The notes under the pieces: generated by a model
Seen by the model: only the letters and a program-made list of their open reading frames with translations
Told to the model about the DNA's origin: nothing
Databases searched by the model: none
Translations under genes and position numbers: made by a program
NCBI GenBank assembly: GCA_002839445.1
Contig: PGYB01000003.1
Location: forward strand, 62,001 to 126,000
Reading direction: 5' to 3'
Length of the DNA stretch: 64,000 bases
DNA from: Candidatus Riflebacteria bacterium HGW-Riflebacteria-1
GTDB lineage: Bacteria; Muiribacteriota; Ozemobacteria; Ozemobacterales; Ozemobacteraceae
Shown here: one piece after another, positions 22,388 through 31,773 of the stretch
Layout: each line of letters opens with the position of its first letter
How positions within the stretch are numbered: the stretch's first letter is position 1

Positions 22388-25210
22388 TCAATAAGCCTCA
22401 CCATACCCGACTTCCCCTGCTATTTCATCGGCAGCGCGAGCATGCCGGTAAATTTTAAGCTCATCAATTACAACCCGGTTAACCGGGGACTTGCCACTGC
22501 CCAGGCCAAAGCTCAGCGGGCCAATGACAGTAGCCAGATTCGACCTGGGCAACTCTGCAACAATCGCACCGTTCAGCTGCGCCCGAAGCTTTCCTGCCGG
22601 CTTGTCCCAGGCAACAGCAAGATGATACCATTGGCCTGGTGCTACAACATTGTTTTTCATCAGACCTAAGTGCCCATGCCCACCTCCAGAAAGCCGGTAA
22701 AACATCGCCGGTCGGCCATCCCGATTGATAACAAAGTTCATCAGCCCGCAGTCGAACACCCGCATATAGGCCAGAGCTTCTTCGCCGACCTTCTGATCGA
22801 GTAGAAACCAGAACTCGACGGTCCAGCCATCTGGCAATTCAAAATCCCCAGCTTCGTTGAGCGTTACCGGGCAGCGCTCTGCCGCAGAGAGACTGAGACC
22901 ACGGCCGACCCTTCCCTCGGCATGAAAATGACTGCCAACACTTTCAGAAATTGTGGTCACAGCAAGCGGTGGTCCGGCAATAACATCTTCAAACGCCAGA
23001 TGCAGGACGGGCAGAGCGTTTATTGGAGCTTCAGCCGGCAATTCTACCGCCTCGGCCGGCGAAAGTCTTTGTTCTGAAAGTGAACTCTGATCTGGCATGT
23101 GCGACTCGGCGGCATACAAATCCCAGAGAAGAATCGTCGAGTCCTGGCCGCCACTGGCAAGATAGCGCCCACCATGAGAAAATGCCACAGCACGCACCCA
23201 GCCGCGGTGCCCTTTGAGATCACGCCCTTCCCACCAGGAGCCAACAATGACATTGGAACTGTCGCCCCAGCTCAATCTTGCCAGTCTGGCATTATCAGGA
23301 CTTATCTGCTCATGGCCGGCAAACAGGCCGATGTGCGAAATGAAACTGACGCGCTCGCCAGAAGAGGCAATGATCTGCTGTTGCGTGTATGAGCCACCGG
23401 CAACCATCAGATGCCCGGCCGGAGTGAAAATCGGCATCGACATATAACTCATGCTGGTTGGAATCGGCGACGTGAATAGATGCCGACCAGAATCGAGTTC
23501 GTAGCAGAAAAGGTTCTGGCCTTCGCAAGCAGGAGAGCCGGGCCGGGCAGAAGTTGTAACTGCCAGCTTTTTGCCGTCGGGCGAAAGAGCGAGCCCGGCA
23601 AGACGCTCAGGACAATTCAGCTCGGCCTGCAAACTTATTTTTTCTGTATCCCAAACCTGCAAAACACTGGCTGGCGGCTCACTGTCCATTCTCTGTGTCG
23701 ACTTTCGCGCCGCCAGGACAGCACGCATGCCATCACGCGACACTGCTACCGGGCAACGCGAGGAAACACCGGAAAAATGTGCAGAGCCGGCCTGCGCAAG
23801 AATTGCCATGTTTTTAAGAGACCAGACGATCAAGCGTCCGGCAGCCAGCACCAGCACCCGGTCTTGATCAAGCGCCTTCAACAAATAAGGACTGGAGGCA
23901 ATCGGGTCAGAAGACAGCCATTCTCCTGTTATCAGATCCCATTGCTGAAGATAACCATTGGCACATATGCTCAATAATTTCGTTCCATCGCCAGCAAAGA
24001 CAAGAGATTTTACCGCGCCGGGTTGTGCGGGTGAGCGACAAAGCTCTTCATTGTTGCCAAGACTCCATATTCTGAGCAGGCCATCCGAATTTCCGGCGGC
24101 CAGAAACTTATCGTCCGGGGAAAAACCGATCGCTCTCAAATACTGGCCACGAACGGAAAAACTGGCAATTTCAGCACTGGTATCGGCATCCCAGACAGTA
24201 ATGCCGGTAGAACCTCCGCTTGCAAATCTGGCTCCAGAAGGCGATACAACCGCGCGTTGCACCCCACCGGGCAATTGGATGACCTGAGAAAAATTATGCA
24301 ACTCAAATATACTTGCTCTGCCATTATGGACAGTTGCCAGAAGCCCGTTTTCAGAAGCTGTTGAGAATGAGCCACGCATCGGCGCATTTCCGGAATCAGA
24401 CACATTGCCACTAGCGAGATCCCATCGGGAGTAGCTGCCATCGGCTAAAAATGCGCTCAAATTGCTGCTGTCAGAACTGAACAGGATAAGACCGGCACGA
24501 CCGGAAAGCCCTTTCAGCCTGCGAACAGGCTTTCCCGTAACGGCATCCCATAGCTGGATTTCGTTGCCGACAGTCGTGGATGCGAACAGGCGCTGGTCAG
24601 GCGAACAGGCGAATTCGCTTTTTCCCGACCAGGAACCACCAATCAGACGATAAAGCAGCTTGCCGTCTGATATTCTTCTGATAAGAAAGGTTGATTCATT
24701 GCGGCCCGTTGTCACAAACCTTTCACCATCCGGAAGCAGGAACATGCTCCCAACAAGATGCCATGCCGGGATTCGGCGGATTTCCCGGCCGGTCGCAACA
24801 TCCCACCACGAGAGAAATCTGTTTTCGTCAGCAGCGATAAGAACGCTGCTGTCAGCGGTGAATAATAAAGCACTCACCGCGCCTCCAGATCGCAGGCGCG
24901 TGCTGCCAAGCCTTCGCATCGCCGCCAGCGGCAACGTATCACCAGAATCGTCAAGCCGATCGCTGTCAGCTGGCAAAACCCTGTCGGGCGGAACCGTCAT
25001 AAGAACGGGAGATCCCGCCACCGGCTTTTCAGCCATTTTTTTGTGCCGATGTGCTGCCACTGTCTTTTGCGCAATTTTGTCTGACTTTTTCAGGTCAACC
25101 TGCGTTTGCATTAACAGAAAAACCGCCAGCACAAAAATCAGCAGCGCTGCTACCAGCGCATGCGGCAGCGCTCCTGCTCTGAAACCGGAAAATCTGATCG
25201 GGTGAATCAT
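22388..25210 (-). CDS. Membrane-anchored WD40 protein with C-terminal LamG domain
   Basis: 940 residues. A single N-terminal helix (residues about 15-36, ALPHALVAALLIFVLAVFLL) anchors it with most of the protein outside. Residues about 90-690 contain many WD40-type blades, e.g. LLFTADSSVLIAADENRFLSWWD, FSPDDKFLAAGNSDGLLRIWS and a classic last blade ending GQDSTILLWDL. Residues about 720-935 form a concanavalin/LamG-like domain (DGWTVEFWFLLDQK, WYHLAVAWDKPAGKLRAQLNG, VIDELKIYRHARAADEI). The combination suggests a surface protein-binding or carbohydrate-binding platform; no catalytic motif is visible. It is a single gene, divergent from 25295 with an 84-base gap. Confidence 0.85.
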   Translation of the reverse strand: MIHPIRFSGFRAGALPHALVAALLIFVLAVFLLMQTQVDLKKSDKIAQKTVAAHRHKKMAEKPVAGSPVLMTVPPDRVLPADSDRLDDSGDTLPLAAMRRLGSTRLRSGGAVSALLFTADSSVLIAADENRFLSWWDVATGREIRRIPAWHLVGSMFLLPDGERFVTTGRNESTFLIRRISDGKLLYRLIGGSWSGKSEFACSPDQRLFASTTVGNEIQLWDAVTGKPVRRLKGLSGRAGLILFSSDSSNLSAFLADGSYSRWDLASGNVSDSGNAPMRGSFSTASENGLLATVHNGRASIFELHNFSQVIQLPGGVQRAVVSPSGARFASGGSTGITVWDADTSAEIASFSVRGQYLRAIGFSPDDKFLAAGNSDGLLRIWSLGNNEELCRSPAQPGAVKSLVFAGDGTKLLSICANGYLQQWDLITGEWLSSDPIASSPYLLKALDQDRVLVLAAGRLIVWSLKNMAILAQAGSAHFSGVSSRCPVAVSRDGMRAVLAARKSTQRMDSEPPASVLQVWDTEKISLQAELNCPERLAGLALSPDGKKLAVTTSARPGSPACEGQNLFCYELDSGRHLFTSPIPTSMSYMSMPIFTPAGHLMVAGGSYTQQQIIASSGERVSFISHIGLFAGHEQISPDNARLARLSWGDSSNVIVGSWWEGRDLKGHRGWVRAVAFSHGGRYLASGGQDSTILLWDLYAAESHMPDQSSLSEQRLSPAEAVELPAEAPINALPVLHLAFEDVIAGPPLAVTTISESVGSHFHAEGRVGRGLSLSAAERCPVTLNEAGDFELPDGWTVEFWFLLDQKVGEEALAYMRVFDCGLMNFVINRDGRPAMFYRLSGGGHGHLGLMKNNVVAPGQWYHLAVAWDKPAGKLRAQLNGAIVAELPRSNLATVIGPLSFGLGSGKSPVNRVVIDELKIYRHARAADEIAGEVGYGEAY

Positions 25211-25258
25211 AAGTCTTCACAAATTCTAACATGGACGGCCAGAAAAGTTACACTCCAC

Positions 25259-25287
25259 CTGCCAGAATTGGGCAAGTAATGTATAAT
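25259..25287 (+). promoter_or_regulatory. Sigma70-type promoter
   Basis: CTGCCA (25259-25264), 17-base spacer, perfect TATAAT (25282-25287). The start would lie near 25294, so the ATG at 25286 inside the -10 box cannot be the start codon. Confidence 0.5.
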
Positions 25288-25294
25288 GTTGACC

Positions 25295-25573
25295 ATGGAA
25301 AAAATGAAAAACAATCAGGGCCTGCTGATCACAATTGCAGCAACGCTGTTACTGATGCTCTACGTTCTATCCTATGCCCCGTTCTACCTCGTATATTATT
25401 GTACACACACTCCTCAGGACGGCGACTGGCGGCCATTTCTTTATGCCCCGCTCAACTGGGTCTGCGAAAAATCGCCGTTTTTTGCCAGTCTTGCCGGCAG
25501 CTATTTTGAGTTTTTCATGGAAAACATACATGGCGACATCGTTGAGAAAATCGAACTTCCTGATCATCCATAA
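25295..25573 (+). CDS. Small membrane protein of unknown function
   Basis: 92 residues from ATG 25295; ATG 25286 overlaps a -10 box and ATG 25304 is also possible, and none has a clear Shine-Dalgarno. One strong N-terminal helix (LLITIAATLLLMLYVLSYAPFYLVYY) is followed by a short soluble part with Cys, Trp and Pro (YAPLNWVCEKSPFFASLAG) and an acidic end. The family is not recognised. It lies 29 bases before the malic enzyme gene and may be co-transcribed with it. Confidence 0.6.
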   Translation: MEKMKNNQGLLITIAATLLLMLYVLSYAPFYLVYYCTHTPQDGDWRPFLYAPLNWVCEKSPFFASLAGSYFEFFMENIHGDIVEKIELPDHP

Positions 25574-25602
25574 TTGCATGTTGATACAGTGAGAATATTA
25601 AA

Positions 25603-27276
25603 ATGACAAGTAACACAGTCTCGCACACGCTTTCTGGCAAAAAACTTCTGGGCGACCCGCGCCATAACAAGGGAACCGCGTTCACGCATGCTGAGAGAGA
25701 AAAATTCGGTCTGCTCGGCCTGTTGCCGTCGCGCGTCGAAACCCTTGCCGAACAGGCTACGCGCGCATACGAGCAATACATCTCGCAAGCAGATGACCTG
25801 CGCAAAAACCTCTATCTCAATGATCTGTTCGCGACAAACACAACACTGTTCTACCATCTGGTCAGTTCACATCTGACTGAAATGCTTCCGGTTGTTTATA
25901 CTCCCACCATTGGCGATGCGGTAAAGCAGTACAGCCGCAGTTATGTGCGACCGCATGGAATGATAATATCTCTCGCCGATCAGGACCGCATCGACGCTAT
26001 TTTTGCGAACATCCCCGCCGACGAACTGGATATTGCGGTGGTAACCGATGGCGAAGGCGTCCTGGGCATCGGCGACCAGGGCATTGGCGGACTGAACATC
26101 GCGATCGGCAAACTCATGGTTTACACGCTGTGCGGCGGTCTAAATCCGCATCGCACTCTGCCAGTACTGCTTGATGCTGGCACCAACAACGAAGAACTGC
26201 TGGCTGACCCGCTATATCTCGGCCTGCGCCGACAACGCGCATCCGGCGAAGAGTATCTCTCTTTTATCGATAAATTTGTCACTGCGTTCAAAAAGAGGTT
26301 CCCGCGCGCTTTTCTGCACTGGGAAGATTTCGGGAGAGACAATGCGAGAACTGTTCTTGACCGTTACCGCGAGTCTCACCCCTCTTTCAACGATGACATT
26401 CAGGGAACCGGTGCGGTTGCGCTGGCAGCCGTGCTTTCTGGCATAAGCAAATCGCAAATGCCAACGGCTCAGCACCGCTTCTGCATTTTTGGCGCTGGCA
26501 CCGCCGGCTGCGGCATTGCCGACCAGATCAGCAAGGCGCTTGCACAATCAGAGGGCAAAGATCCGGCCGAGATTCGCCGCCGCTTTTATCTTATTGACCG
26601 CGAGGGCCTGCTTACTTCGAGATCTGGCAATCTGATGTCTTTTCAGGCCCCTTATGCCGTTTCTGCAGCCGAGCTCGACAACTGGAACAGCAAAGAACCT
26701 GGTAAAATCAGCCTTGCCGATGTAGTTCGCAATGCCAGGCCAACGGTTTTGATCGGTTGTTCGGCGCAAAGCGGTGCTTTTACAGATGAAATCCTGGCCG
26801 AAATGGTTAAAAACAGCAAACACCCGGTCATCATGCCTCTGTCAAACCCGACCAGCAAGGCCGAGGCAACACCAGAACGTATCTTTGCCGCAACTCAGGG
26901 CAATGCTCTCGTGGCTACAGGCAGCCCATTCGGCTCAGCGACCTGGCAGGGGCAGACAATGCCTGTCGCGCAGTGCAATAACGCGCTGGTATTTCCGGGG
27001 ATTGGACTTGGCATGCTGATTTCGCAGGCACAGCAGCTTACCGACAACATGCTGCTCGCAGCCAGTTCGGCCGTTTCCAGATCATCTAGCGAAGCTCCCG
27101 ACAGCAATCGTCTGCTACCGGGCTTTGACAACATTCTGAAGATCAGCAGAACCGTGGCGCTGGCGGTAGCAGAAACAGCAATGCAGGAAGGCGCTGCTCA
27201 GTTAAAAACCGACAGAGAGCTGGAGGCGGCGCTGACAAAACATACCTGGGCGCCAGAATACTCTAATTCTTACTGA
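25603..27276 (+). CDS. maeA: NAD(P)-dependent malic enzyme, long form
   Basis: 557 residues, the length of the eukaryote/E. coli SfcA type. Motifs: LPVVYTPTIGDAVKQYS, TDGEGVLGIGDQGIGG, HWEDFGRDNA, FNDDIQGTGAVALAA (metal Asp pair), the nucleotide loop IFGAGTAGCGIADQI, and MPLSNPTSKAEATPE. It decarboxylates malate oxidatively to pyruvate plus CO2. The symbol is by similarity; NAD versus NADP use was not settled from sequence. The preceding 95 bases contain no obvious terminator. It is probably a housekeeping link between C4 and C3 metabolism, and it may feed lactate/pyruvate pathways elsewhere in the window. Confidence 0.93.
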   Translation: MTSNTVSHTLSGKKLLGDPRHNKGTAFTHAEREKFGLLGLLPSRVETLAEQATRAYEQYISQADDLRKNLYLNDLFATNTTLFYHLVSSHLTEMLPVVYTPTIGDAVKQYSRSYVRPHGMIISLADQDRIDAIFANIPADELDIAVVTDGEGVLGIGDQGIGGLNIAIGKLMVYTLCGGLNPHRTLPVLLDAGTNNEELLADPLYLGLRRQRASGEEYLSFIDKFVTAFKKRFPRAFLHWEDFGRDNARTVLDRYRESHPSFNDDIQGTGAVALAAVLSGISKSQMPTAQHRFCIFGAGTAGCGIADQISKALAQSEGKDPAEIRRRFYLIDREGLLTSRSGNLMSFQAPYAVSAAELDNWNSKEPGKISLADVVRNARPTVLIGCSAQSGAFTDEILAEMVKNSKHPVIMPLSNPTSKAEATPERIFAATQGNALVATGSPFGSATWQGQTMPVAQCNNALVFPGIGLGMLISQAQQLTDNMLLAASSAVSRSSSEAPDSNRLLPGFDNILKISRTVALAVAETAMQEGAAQLKTDRELEAALTKHTWAPEYSNSY

Positions 27277-27388
27277 AAGCTATATCAGAAGCGCGCGTAA
27301 TCAGGCGATAAACTTTTTTTGTTATTTTATGTAAAAACAGATCGTATTAGTTGTAGAATTCATTCGTATCATGCAGGAGGAAATTATA

Positions 27389-28246
27389 ATGAAAAATTGC
27401 AAACAATTAACCTTTGCCCTGATGCTGTGCGCCGCGTTTTTTATGACCGGCTGCGATGCTCAGCAGATTCTCGGTGTTATTGAAAACATCGCCAAGGGCG
27501 TTCAGCAGGCAATGCCAGCAATCCGTGATGCGGTCAACACTTTCCAGAATGTAGTGGGCAACAATAACAACAATGCCAGCGGAACTCAGGCAGTAGCAAA
27601 CAACCAGCCTGAAGGAAACGCACCAAACCAGGCAAATGTGAACGTGACCAATCCGAACCAGGAAGACATTGCCGGCACACCCGCCACCAACACCACCACA
27701 AACAATAACAACACTAACACTCAGACCCAGCCTAATACTAATACTGCAACAGCCGGTCAGGCTGAAGCCGCTCTTGCAAACTACAATGGCGGCAGGCTCG
27801 CACCGAGCGAATTTGCCAGACTGTTTGGCCCGGTTGCCAGAGAAGCCAGCAGAACAAGCGGTGTGCCAGCGTCAATCATCATGGCGCAGGCTGCTCTTGA
27901 AACCGGCTGGGGAAGCTCTGCAATCGGCAACGCCAAAAATCTTTTCGGCATCAAGGGCACCGGCCCGGCCGGTTCGATAACAGTGCCGACCAGAGAATAC
28001 ATCAATGGTCGCATGGTGACTGTTCAGGCTGCCTTCAGAAAATACAATTCATGGCAGGAATCAATAGCGGACCACAGCAGGCTGCTGACCACTTCCAGTC
28101 GCTATGCACAGTGCATGGCCAATCGCAACAACCCCGAGCAGTTTGCACGCGAACTGCTGAGAGCCGGCTATGCAACTGATCCGCAGTATGCTAACAAGCT
28201 TATCAGCATCATGAGATCAAACAATTTCTACCAGTATGATAACTGA
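27389..28246 (+). CDS. Lipoprotein with glucosaminidase (FlgJ-like) domain
   Basis: 285 residues from ATG 27389, chosen because GGAGGAAATTATA precedes it. Lipoprotein signal ending FFMTGC at about residues 20-25. A long Asn/Thr/Gln-rich low-complexity linker (about residues 50-125) leads to a mannosyl-glycoprotein endo-beta-N-acetylglucosaminidase domain: AQAALETGWG (catalytic Glu), NAKNLFGIKG, FRKYNSWQESIADHSRLL. It cleaves peptidoglycan glycan strands, presumably from the outer or inner membrane. The linker, rich in Asn runs, would let the enzyme reach the wall. The domain is normal length and the catalytic Glu is present. Confidence 0.9.
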   Translation: MKNCKQLTFALMLCAAFFMTGCDAQQILGVIENIAKGVQQAMPAIRDAVNTFQNVVGNNNNNASGTQAVANNQPEGNAPNQANVNVTNPNQEDIAGTPATNTTTNNNNTNTQTQPNTNTATAGQAEAALANYNGGRLAPSEFARLFGPVAREASRTSGVPASIIMAQAALETGWGSSAIGNAKNLFGIKGTGPAGSITVPTREYINGRMVTVQAAFRKYNSWQESIADHSRLLTTSSRYAQCMANRNNPEQFARELLRAGYATDPQYANKLISIMRSNNFYQYDN

Positions 28247-28268
28247 AACAGTCGAAGGAGAAACATTT

Positions 28269-28883
28269 ATGAAAAAAATATTCAAGGTAATCATTGTTCT
28301 CTTGCTGTCGCCGTTAAGCGCATTCGCAGGTCTGGCTGTGCCCGGTGAATTCTCGCCGACATTGGCAAGCGAAAGCTTTGAACTGAACGGTCAGAAAATG
28401 ATCGTCGAAAAGCATATGGCTGATCAGGCTATTACTCTTCGCGTATCTGACGCTGAAGGCAAACAGATTTTCACTTCAGAAGTTCTGGGAAGCGAGGAAA
28501 AGAAGTTTGTAATCGATCGCCAGGCGCTGAGCCTCACAGTTAGAGACCTGAATGGTGACAATAACCCTGAATTGATCACTGCCGCGTTTTACGGCCCAGC
28601 CAGCGGCCTTTATATCTTTACTTACGACGCAGCCAGCAAAAAGTTCAAACCGATGCAGTTTATCCACCCGGAGGCTGATCTGACCAGGGATTTTATGGTA
28701 TCTGACATGCGCCAGGAAAACGGCGAAGACCTGATGTTCCTCTCCAATGACGTAGTGCGCGCGCTTGGCATGATATATTCGGCAGACCCCGAAGTAGAAG
28801 CTGTCGCCGGCTTCTATTTCTATAAACTTGCCGAAGGCACCTTCAAGTTCGTTGAAAGCAAGCCTGTTCCGGTTGACGAGTAA
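28269..28883 (+). CDS. Secreted protein with FG-GAP-like segment
   Basis: 204 residues from ATG 28269, with AAGGAG at a good spacing; the upstream in-frame ATG has no such site. Signal peptide (FKVIIVLLLSPLSAFA). The middle has DLNGDNNPELITAAFYG, which resembles the Ca-loop of an FG-GAP/VCBS blade, but only one blade is present. It follows the glucosaminidase gene by 22 bases, so the two are probably co-expressed envelope proteins; a terminator follows. No catalytic motif. Confidence 0.7.
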   Translation: MKKIFKVIIVLLLSPLSAFAGLAVPGEFSPTLASESFELNGQKMIVEKHMADQAITLRVSDAEGKQIFTSEVLGSEEKKFVIDRQALSLTVRDLNGDNNPELITAAFYGPASGLYIFTYDAASKKFKPMQFIHPEADLTRDFMVSDMRQENGEDLMFLSNDVVRALGMIYSADPEVEAVAGFYFYKLAEGTFKFVESKPVPVDE

Positions 28884-28902
28884 TTTCCCACGCATGACCA
28901 GG

Positions 28903-28929
28903 CCCCGCCAACTCCGGCGGGGCTTTTTG
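28903..28929 (+). terminator. Rho-independent terminator
   Basis: CCCCGCC-AACT-CCGGCGGGG stem followed by CTTTTTGTTTT, 19 bases after the stop. Confidence 0.9.
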
Positions 28930-29041
28930 TTTTACGGCAGAATGCAACGGCAAAGCAGTTAAAAAACCTTTAACCGCAAGCATGTGCAACCGGACTGCAG
29001 TTGTGCTATCATTTCTCTATCTGATTTGCGAGGAGACCCGC

Positions 29042-30538
29042 ATGCGCCTGCTGATGATCATAATGCTACTGGCAACAGCTGTTGCCGGTGCTGCCGAAAT
29101 ACCGATGCAACCGTTCGAACCATTCGATACCGGGCGCGAATATCGCCGCGAAGACATCGCAGCCGCGCGAGACGGGCAGTTTCCCGACGACCCGTTTTTT
29201 GCGAAGCAATGGCATCTTGAGAATCTCGGCCAGGCCGACGACAAGGGCAACATCGGCGAAGCCGGCTGCGATATTTCGATGCGCAAAGCCTGGGATCTCT
29301 GGAACCCAAAACAGGAAGTCATTCTCGCAATCCTCGATTCGGGGCTCGATCTCAAACACGAAGACATCGACCCGCGCGTGCTCTGGGTAAACCCCGGCGA
29401 AAGCGGAGTTGACGCGAATGGCAACGACAAGGCCAACAATGGCATTGACGATGATGGCAACGGTTTTGTCGACGATGTTAACGGCTACAATTTTGTCAGA
29501 GAAAATGGCATTGTTCAAGATGACCAGTATCACGGCACGCATTGCGGCGCCATCATCTGCTCCCCGATGAACAATGGCGCCGGTGTTGCCGGCATGAACC
29601 CGCGCATAAAAATTATGCTCGTCAAAATTTTCGGACTCGGCAAAACACTTTACGCCAAAGACATTGCGCGCGCCGTTCGTTACGCGGTCGACAACGGCGC
29701 CAGAGTTCTGTCGAACAGCTATGGTACGCCATCTTATACGCCAGAAATGCACGAAGCCGTTCGCTATACCCATGAAAAAGGCGCGCTGTTCGTCTGTGCT
29801 TCTGGCAATTCGCGCAAAGATCTCGATAATCCCGAAGAAAAAGACTACCCGGCTTGTTATGGTTTGCCAAACCAGCTGGTTGTGAGCGCAACCGACAATG
29901 CAGACTGGTCGCAGTTTGCCAACTACGGCTCGATGGTCGAAATCGCCGCGCCGGGCGCCAATATCTTTTCGCTGATGCCCAAAAACGTCTACCGTTCATT
30001 TTCCGGCACTTCGCAGGCCTGCCCGCAAGTTGCCGCCGCCGCGACCATGGTCTGGTCGCAAAATCCCGAATTCACCTGGCAGCAGGTCAAGCAGACGCTC
30101 ATCGACAGCGCCGACGAGACTGCCGGTCTTGGCCGTTATGTTAAAGACGGTCGACGCCTCAACGTGGCTAACGCTCTGCAGAACAGGCCCGGCCGGCGAC
30201 TTCCGACCTACGACTTTTCAAGCTGGGTTAGCGAAGAACGCGTAATCGAATCATCGCACCCTTATTGGAACGACAAGGAAGTCAGATTCAGCGTCGAAGT
30301 GCCACAGGCCCGCAGATTCAGACTGTTTTTCGAGCGCATCGAAATCGACCACCATGGCGATTTTCTCCAGATAACCCGCCCCGACAGCGAACGTCCCGTC
30401 GAGAAGATCAACCGCAATTTTAGCAACTGCTTCAGCGAAGTAATCGAGGGCGACATTGCAGAGCTGCTTCTGAGCGCCGACAAATACATGAACGCCTACG
30501 GCTTCAAAATCAGCAAAATTCAATACCAGCCCAGATAA
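29042..30538 (+). CDS. Secreted subtilisin-like serine protease (S8)
   Basis: 498 residues from ATG 29042, preceded by GAGGAGACCCGC; the longer frame from 28982 adds 20 residues without a site. Signal peptide about 1-18. Catalytic Asp99 (ILDSGLD), His164 (HGTHCGA), oxyanion Asn256 (CASGNS) and Ser324 in GTSQACP (GTSMAxP is usual). Between Asp and His lies a Ca-type insert, ANGNDKANNGIDDDGNGFVDDVNG, typical of subtilases from several deep phyla. After the domain ends near residue 390, about 110 residues form an uncharacterised beta-rich module. Exported; substrate unknown. Stands alone between two gaps. Confidence 0.92.
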   Translation: MRLLMIIMLLATAVAGAAEIPMQPFEPFDTGREYRREDIAAARDGQFPDDPFFAKQWHLENLGQADDKGNIGEAGCDISMRKAWDLWNPKQEVILAILDSGLDLKHEDIDPRVLWVNPGESGVDANGNDKANNGIDDDGNGFVDDVNGYNFVRENGIVQDDQYHGTHCGAIICSPMNNGAGVAGMNPRIKIMLVKIFGLGKTLYAKDIARAVRYAVDNGARVLSNSYGTPSYTPEMHEAVRYTHEKGALFVCASGNSRKDLDNPEEKDYPACYGLPNQLVVSATDNADWSQFANYGSMVEIAAPGANIFSLMPKNVYRSFSGTSQACPQVAAAATMVWSQNPEFTWQQVKQTLIDSADETAGLGRYVKDGRRLNVANALQNRPGRRLPTYDFSSWVSEERVIESSHPYWNDKEVRFSVEVPQARRFRLFFERIEIDHHGDFLQITRPDSERPVEKINRNFSNCFSEVIEGDIAELLLSADKYMNAYGFKISKIQYQPR

Positions 30539-30681
30539 GTCAGTGCCCTTTTCTGCATCAGAATTCGTATTGATGGTTAATGACGAACGAATGAAATAAT
30601 GAAGTGACGAACAAGGCGATCGACAGATAAAAGAAACTGGTATGCCATGAACAGAATTTCCATCATAAAGCGAGGGTAGAC

Positions 30682-30981
30682 ATGGGCGCGGTGCTTGCTT
30701 CAATACTAAAGCTGGTAATTTCGCTGGCAACTCTCGGTTGTGCCATCTTTTTGGGCCTGCAGCTTGAGCCCGACAAGGAACCTGCTGATCGAGCCCTGTT
30801 GATGTTCGGCGTTGGCCTGTCAACCTTTCCTCCCCTTGGTTTGTTTCTATATGTGAAATTCTGGGAGTCAAAACCAGAATTCTCAGCAGCTTGCGGTAAG
30901 CAGGCAATCATCGGACTTCTCTGCTTCGGCAGCCTTGCTCTGATTACGCACTTCTACCCACTTTCATTTGCCCGTTGGTAA
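30682..30981 (+). CDS. Small membrane protein of unknown function
   Basis: 99 residues, ATG preceded by GAGGG at a spacing of 5. Three hydrophobic helices (LASILKLVISLATLGCAIFLGL, LLMFGVGLSTFPPLGLFLYV, AIIGLLCFGSLALITHFYPL). It is 10 bases upstream of the L,D-transpeptidase gene and likely co-transcribed. No family recognised. Confidence 0.65.
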   Translation: MGAVLASILKLVISLATLGCAIFLGLQLEPDKEPADRALLMFGVGLSTFPPLGLFLYVKFWESKPEFSAACGKQAIIGLLCFGSLALITHFYPLSFARW

Positions 30982-30990
30982 GAAACGCAT

Positions 30991-31728
30991 ATGCTGAAGC
31001 TCATAAAAACAAGAAATATTTTGATTTTCTTGCTTGTTGTGGTTGTGGCAATTGTCTTGCTTTTTCCCTATGTAAAAGTTGCAAAGGAGTATGTGGGGCT
31101 GCGCATGACTGGCAAAAAAACCGTTGCTGATCGCGTTTCTGAATATGGGCATATCGTTGACCAGCGCCTTGCACCGCTATTTGCAAAGGCTGGCGTTCAT
31201 TACCCTCCCGCTGAAATTGTTTTCATTGCGCTGAAAACCGAACGATTATTTGAGGTCTACGCCAATAATTCAGGCGAAAAATTCAAGAAAATCTGCACTT
31301 ACCCAATTCTTGCTGCAAGTGGCAAGATTGGCCCAAAGCTGCAGGAAGGCGACAGACAGGTTCCTGAGGGCATCTACGTCATTGAATCAATGAATCCGAA
31401 CAGCCTTTACCATCTTTCCTTGAAAATCAGCTATCCAAACGAGTGTGACAAGAGAAATGCACTAGGCGAAAAGCGAAGGAACCTGGGCGGCGACATCATG
31501 ATTCATGGCAATCAGGTGTCAATCGGCTGCATAGCCCTTGGCGACGAAGCTTCTGAAGATTTGTTTGTTCTGACCGCAAAAACAGGCCGCGAAAAAATCA
31601 AAGTGATTGTCAGTCCGGTTGATTTTCGCAATAGAAAGCTGCCAGAAGATACCCCGTCAGCTAAAACATGGGTTAACAATTTGTATGAAGAAATCAAAAA
31701 CGAAATTATGAAGTATGAAAATGGATAG
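30991..31728 (+). CDS. L,D-transpeptidase of YkuD/YafK type
   Basis: 245 residues with an N-terminal membrane anchor (ILIFLLVVVVAIVLLFPY). The catalytic block IMIHGNQVSIGCIALGD carries His, Ser and the nucleophile Cys in the HxxxxSxGC order seen in YafK-type enzymes, here with IALGD where YafK members commonly have LAM-x-D. It forms 3-3 peptidoglycan crosslinks or attaches or detaches proteins at the wall. Upstream 10 bases is a small membrane protein. The domain has the usual length, and the LEGDRQVPEGIYVIE segment is the family beta strand before the active site. Confidence 0.85.
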   Translation: MLKLIKTRNILIFLLVVVVAIVLLFPYVKVAKEYVGLRMTGKKTVADRVSEYGHIVDQRLAPLFAKAGVHYPPAEIVFIALKTERLFEVYANNSGEKFKKICTYPILAASGKIGPKLQEGDRQVPEGIYVIESMNPNSLYHLSLKISYPNECDKRNALGEKRRNLGGDIMIHGNQVSIGCIALGDEASEDLFVLTAKTGREKIKVIVSPVDFRNRKLPEDTPSAKTWVNNLYEEIKNEIMKYENG

Positions 31729-31773
31729 ACAGTTTTAGTTCTAAAATAAGCAACAAGCAACAATCAGGAGACA

